DNA of 53,643 nt from an uncultured Bdellovibrionales bacterium (lineage in GTDB: Bacteria > Bdellovibrionota > Bdellovibrionia > Bdellovibrionales > UBA1609). Under the pieces are notes generated by a model. The model made no database searches. It saw only the letters and a list, made by a program, of their open reading frames with translations, and had not been told where the DNA came from. Position numbers and translations under genes: made by a program. Where the stretch lies: NCBI GenBank assembly GCA_938001965.1, contig CALLBC010000117.1:1-53643 (forward strand), in the 5' to 3' direction. This document shows positions 51,701 to 53,643 of the stretch, piece by piece. The first letter of the stretch is position 1. Each line of letters begins with the position of its first letter.

Positions 51701-51785
51701 ATTCAGCTCAAATATTTATATCCCATGCCCAGGCAGCCGTACTGCGGACGGAACTGCGCGAGGGATTTAAATATTTGAGCTGAAT
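51701..51785. repeat. Element F: 24-bp inverted arms between convergent murD and lysR
   Basis: The arms 51701-51724 and 51762-51785 match at 23 of 24 positions. On the minus strand the core reads CGCGCAGTTC, a small CCGT/ACGG hairpin, then GGCTG and GGGCAT. This is the same order as the core of elements A and D (GCGCGCAGTTC, hairpin, GCTGT, GAGCA). It lies between two convergent genes, so no promoter function is expected here. Confidence 0.8.
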
Positions 51786-51806
51786 TCAATAAATAACTTT
51801 TTAAGA

Positions 51807-52679
51807 CTATAGCTTTCCCCATAGATTCCTTAGCCAGCTTAGTTGGTTTGGATCTTTTGAGATAAGTCTAATGGTTTGTTTGCATGAGTAAGGACAGCCT
51901 TTGATTTTTAGTGGTGTAAGACCAGCCTCTTCAATAAAGTGATCGGGCAAGTAACCTAAGGCTAAGCCTTGATGAATTAAATTCTCCATAAGCTTAAGGC
52001 CACTCACTTTATATTTAATCTTGCGTGGGAATTTATCATCACGCCAACCATCAAGACTGGTGGATGATGAAATACGACCGAGTATAGCAGTGTCTGGTGA
52101 CACGAATGGGTGTTCGATTAATTCATCCACCGGAACAGAGTTTTTTCCATATTTTTTATAGAGTGTATGCTTTTTTGAAGCACAGGTTGAAAAGTTAACT
52201 TGAGATATTTTTTTTGCGGTTAAATCTTTTGGTGGGGGTTGGGTAATAAATGCTAAATGGACTTCCCCTTCGCGAACTTGCTCAATGGCCTTGTCTTCAG
52301 ATCTTAACAAAAAGTGCACTTTGGCATTTGGTAATTGATTTGTAATAACTTTAGCTAAATTTAGTCCAAAGGTAGTCTGTAGAACCTCTTCTGAGGAAAT
52401 GTATATGTTTATACTGCTGGACTCTTTTCCTTTTAATTCAAATCTTGCTTCTTCTTCAAGTTGTATTATATGAGCAGCCTTTTGCTTTAATAGGCGGCCT
52501 TCAGGGGTTAGTTGGATCCCTCTGCCCACTCTAGAGAACAATTGTGTCTGCAGTTCATCCTCAAGCCTTGATATGGCTTTACTGAGTGAGCCCGCTGAAA
52601 CATTAATGATTTTAGCAGCTTTGTTAACATTTTCAATTTCAGCTACAGCTAAGAAGTAGCGCATTTCATATATTTCCAT
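51807..52679 (-). CDS. LysR-family transcriptional regulator
   Basis: 290 residues. The winged helix-turn-helix is clear (MRYFLAVAEIENVNKAAKII, NVSAGSLSKAISRLEDEL, FSRVGRGIQLTPEG), followed by a substrate-binding domain of the periplasmic-protein fold (~90-290) that senses a small inducer. It is divergent from the flavin oxidoreductase gene with 79 bp between the starts, the usual arrangement for a LysR regulator and its target. ATG at 52664 (MRYFLA) is an alternative start. Inducer unknown. Confidence 0.93.
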   Translation of the reverse strand: MEIYEMRYFLAVAEIENVNKAAKIINVSAGSLSKAISRLEDELQTQLFSRVGRGIQLTPEGRLLKQKAAHIIQLEEEARFELKGKESSSINIYISSEEVLQTTFGLNLAKVITNQLPNAKVHFLLRSEDKAIEQVREGEVHLAFITQPPPKDLTAKKISQVNFSTCASKKHTLYKKYGKNSVPVDELIEHPFVSPDTAILGRISSSTSLDGWRDDKFPRKIKYKVSGLKLMENLIHQGLALGYLPDHFIEEAGLTPLKIKGCPYSCKQTIRLISKDPNQLSWLRNLWGKL

Positions 52680-52683
52680 AATC

Positions 52684-52697
52684 GAAACATATATTTC
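52684..52697. promoter_or_regulatory. Possible LysR operator GAAACATATATTTC
   Basis: A 14-bp near-palindrome five bases from the lysR start, in the 79-bp region shared with the divergent oxidoreductase gene. LysR proteins bind interrupted dyads of the T-N11-A kind in such places. Assigned by position and symmetry only. Confidence 0.35.
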
Positions 52698-52758
52698 ATT
52701 TTTGTTTCTTTTTCAAGAACATTTTTTTTGTTAGAAAGTATCTAATTGGAGGTTAGTA

Positions 52759-53643
52759 ATGAACAGATGGTCAGAATATAGATTTAAAAATAACAAGGTG
52801 GCAAAAAATAGGGTGATAGTTCCGCCTATGGCTTCGCAAACGGCTAGTAAAGAAGGTTTTGTAACAGAGGCAACAATTGAACATTATAATAAGCTTTCAC
52901 AAAGTAATGCTGGAATTGTCTTTGTTGAATATAGTTATATTCATAAATCTGGTAAAGGTGAGCCAAATCAACTAGGGATAAATAAAAAATCGCAAAGTCC
53001 TGGTTTAAAAAAAATTGCCGATGTCATTAAAAGTAATGGTGCCTTGGCTGGCATACAATTGGTGCATGTTGGTGGAAAATCAAGTACTGCATTGACTGGT
53101 GGACGCTTAATAGCTCCAAGCAGTTTGCCAACTCCAGTAAAAGGTAGGGTGCTAGAAGTTCCAAAGCCAGCAACAAAAAAAGTAATAGCAGATTTAGTGC
53201 AGTGGTATCTAAATAGTACAAGAATAGCGGTTGAGGCTGGGTTTGATATTGTCGAGCTCCATGCAGCTCATGGCTATGGTTTAAATCAATGGCTTTCACC
53301 AGTGACAAACCAGCGTAGGGATGAGTTTGGCGGCGGCATTAATGGCCGACTATTAATCTTAAAAACAATTATTAAAAAAATTAAGTCTGAATTTAGTGAT
53401 TTGATTTTAAGTGTGAGGTTACCTGGGCAAGACTATTTTGAAAATGGACTCAACTTAGATGAAATGTCATTTGCAGTTAAAGAGTTGGAACGAATTGGTG
53501 TGGATATTATAGATGTGTCTTCAGGGATTGGTGGTTGGAGAAGGCCAAGGTCAACAAAAGGTCAGGGGTATTTAGTTGCTGATGCTTCACTACTTAAAAG
53601 TAAAGTAAAAATACCTGTGATTGGTGTGGGGGGAATTGAAGAG
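52759..53643 (+). CDS. NADH:flavin oxidoreductase, Old Yellow Enzyme family (3' end outside window)
   Basis: FMN-dependent ene-reductase family. The frame runs 295 codons from ATG 52759, with GGAGG six bases upstream, to the window edge without a stop, so the C-terminus is missing. Motifs: NRVIVPPMASQTA at the start, IQLVHVGGKSS, FDIVELHAAHGYGLNQWLSP with the substrate-binding HAAH, TNQRRDEFGG, and IPVIGVGGIEE at the edge. The layout matches the single-domain YqjM/NemA type so far. It is divergent from the LysR gene, which probably controls it in response to an electrophile or redox signal (inferred). Confidence 0.93.
   Translation, partial: MNRWSEYRFKNNKVAKNRVIVPPMASQTASKEGFVTEATIEHYNKLSQSNAGIVFVEYSYIHKSGKGEPNQLGINKKSQSPGLKKIADVIKSNGALAGIQLVHVGGKSSTALTGGRLIAPSSLPTPVKGRVLEVPKPATKKVIADLVQWYLNSTRIAVEAGFDIVELHAAHGYGLNQWLSPVTNQRRDEFGGGINGRLLILKTIIKKIKSEFSDLILSVRLPGQDYFENGLNLDEMSFAVKELERIGVDIIDVSSGIGGWRRPRSTKGQGYLVADASLLKSKVKIPVIGVGGIEE

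Overview
The window is an AT-rich chromosomal segment (roughly one third G+C by eye) from a Gram-negative, diderm bacterium. Outer-membrane and periplasmic features are abundant: many lipoproteins, ExbB/ExbD, an RND pump, a secretin, PBP4 and a DAP-type MurE. The gene mix points to a Bdellovibrionota member, most like the low-GC Bacteriovoracales lineage. The supporting traits are a Tad-type pilus/secretion set split over two loci, FHA proteins joined to tadC, a dcw cluster with an inserted lipoprotein whose lipobox reads YQNC, and DivIVA beside maf-yggS-proC. The lineage is an inference from gene content, since no rRNA is present.

Layout. 1-5.2 kb: end of lipB, a secreted orphan, an exbB-exbD-tautomerase operon on the minus strand, and a sulfatase-like lipoprotein that has lost its catalytic residues. 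5.2-12.5 kb (minus): a radical SAM enzyme, then a tightly coupled operon tadC - DUF192 - three FHA membrane proteins - a degenerate PP2C-like protein. 12.5-15.5 kb (plus): maf, yggS, proC, divIVA. 15.5-22.6 kb: a secreted orphan, an SpmAB fusion, an orphan RND pump, a DnaQ-like exonuclease with a WYL-like tail, and a signal peptidase II fused to a membrane-HAMP module. 22.9-32.2 kb (plus): an MsbA-like ABC exporter, then a three-gene operon in which every product is a predicted lipoprotein: a RoxA/MauG-like dihaem cytochrome c, a cytochrome P450, and a YiiX-like papain-fold protein. 32.2-40.5 kb: a 2OG-Fe(II) oxygenase, a REC-GGDEF regulator, PBP4 (dacB), cpaF, the secretin cpaC, an orphan membrane protein, hpt and a zinc-ribbon protein. 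40.6-51.6 kb (plus): the first half of the dcw cluster, mraZ-rsmH-ftsL-ftsI-[lipoprotein]-murE-murF-mraY-murD, which makes lipid-linked peptidoglycan precursors and the septal transpeptidase. 51.8 kb to the end: a LysR regulator divergent from a truncated Old Yellow Enzyme gene.

Two things stand out. The first is the lipoprotein operon at 24.9-32.2 kb, which would place a P450 and a dihaem cytochrome together outside the cytoplasm; I do not recognise it as a characterised system. The second is a set of intergenic elements at about 3.2, 14.6, 16.2, 22.8, 33.1 and 51.7 kb. Most are a GC-rich core of small hairpins enclosed by long, nearly perfect inverted arms whose sequence differs at each locus. 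Several cores share sequence or contain the ultra-stable mini-hairpin GCGAAGC. Also notable are ftsI, which has no ATG/GTG/TTG upstream of its membrane anchor and probably starts at AUU, and the LspA-HAMP fusion.
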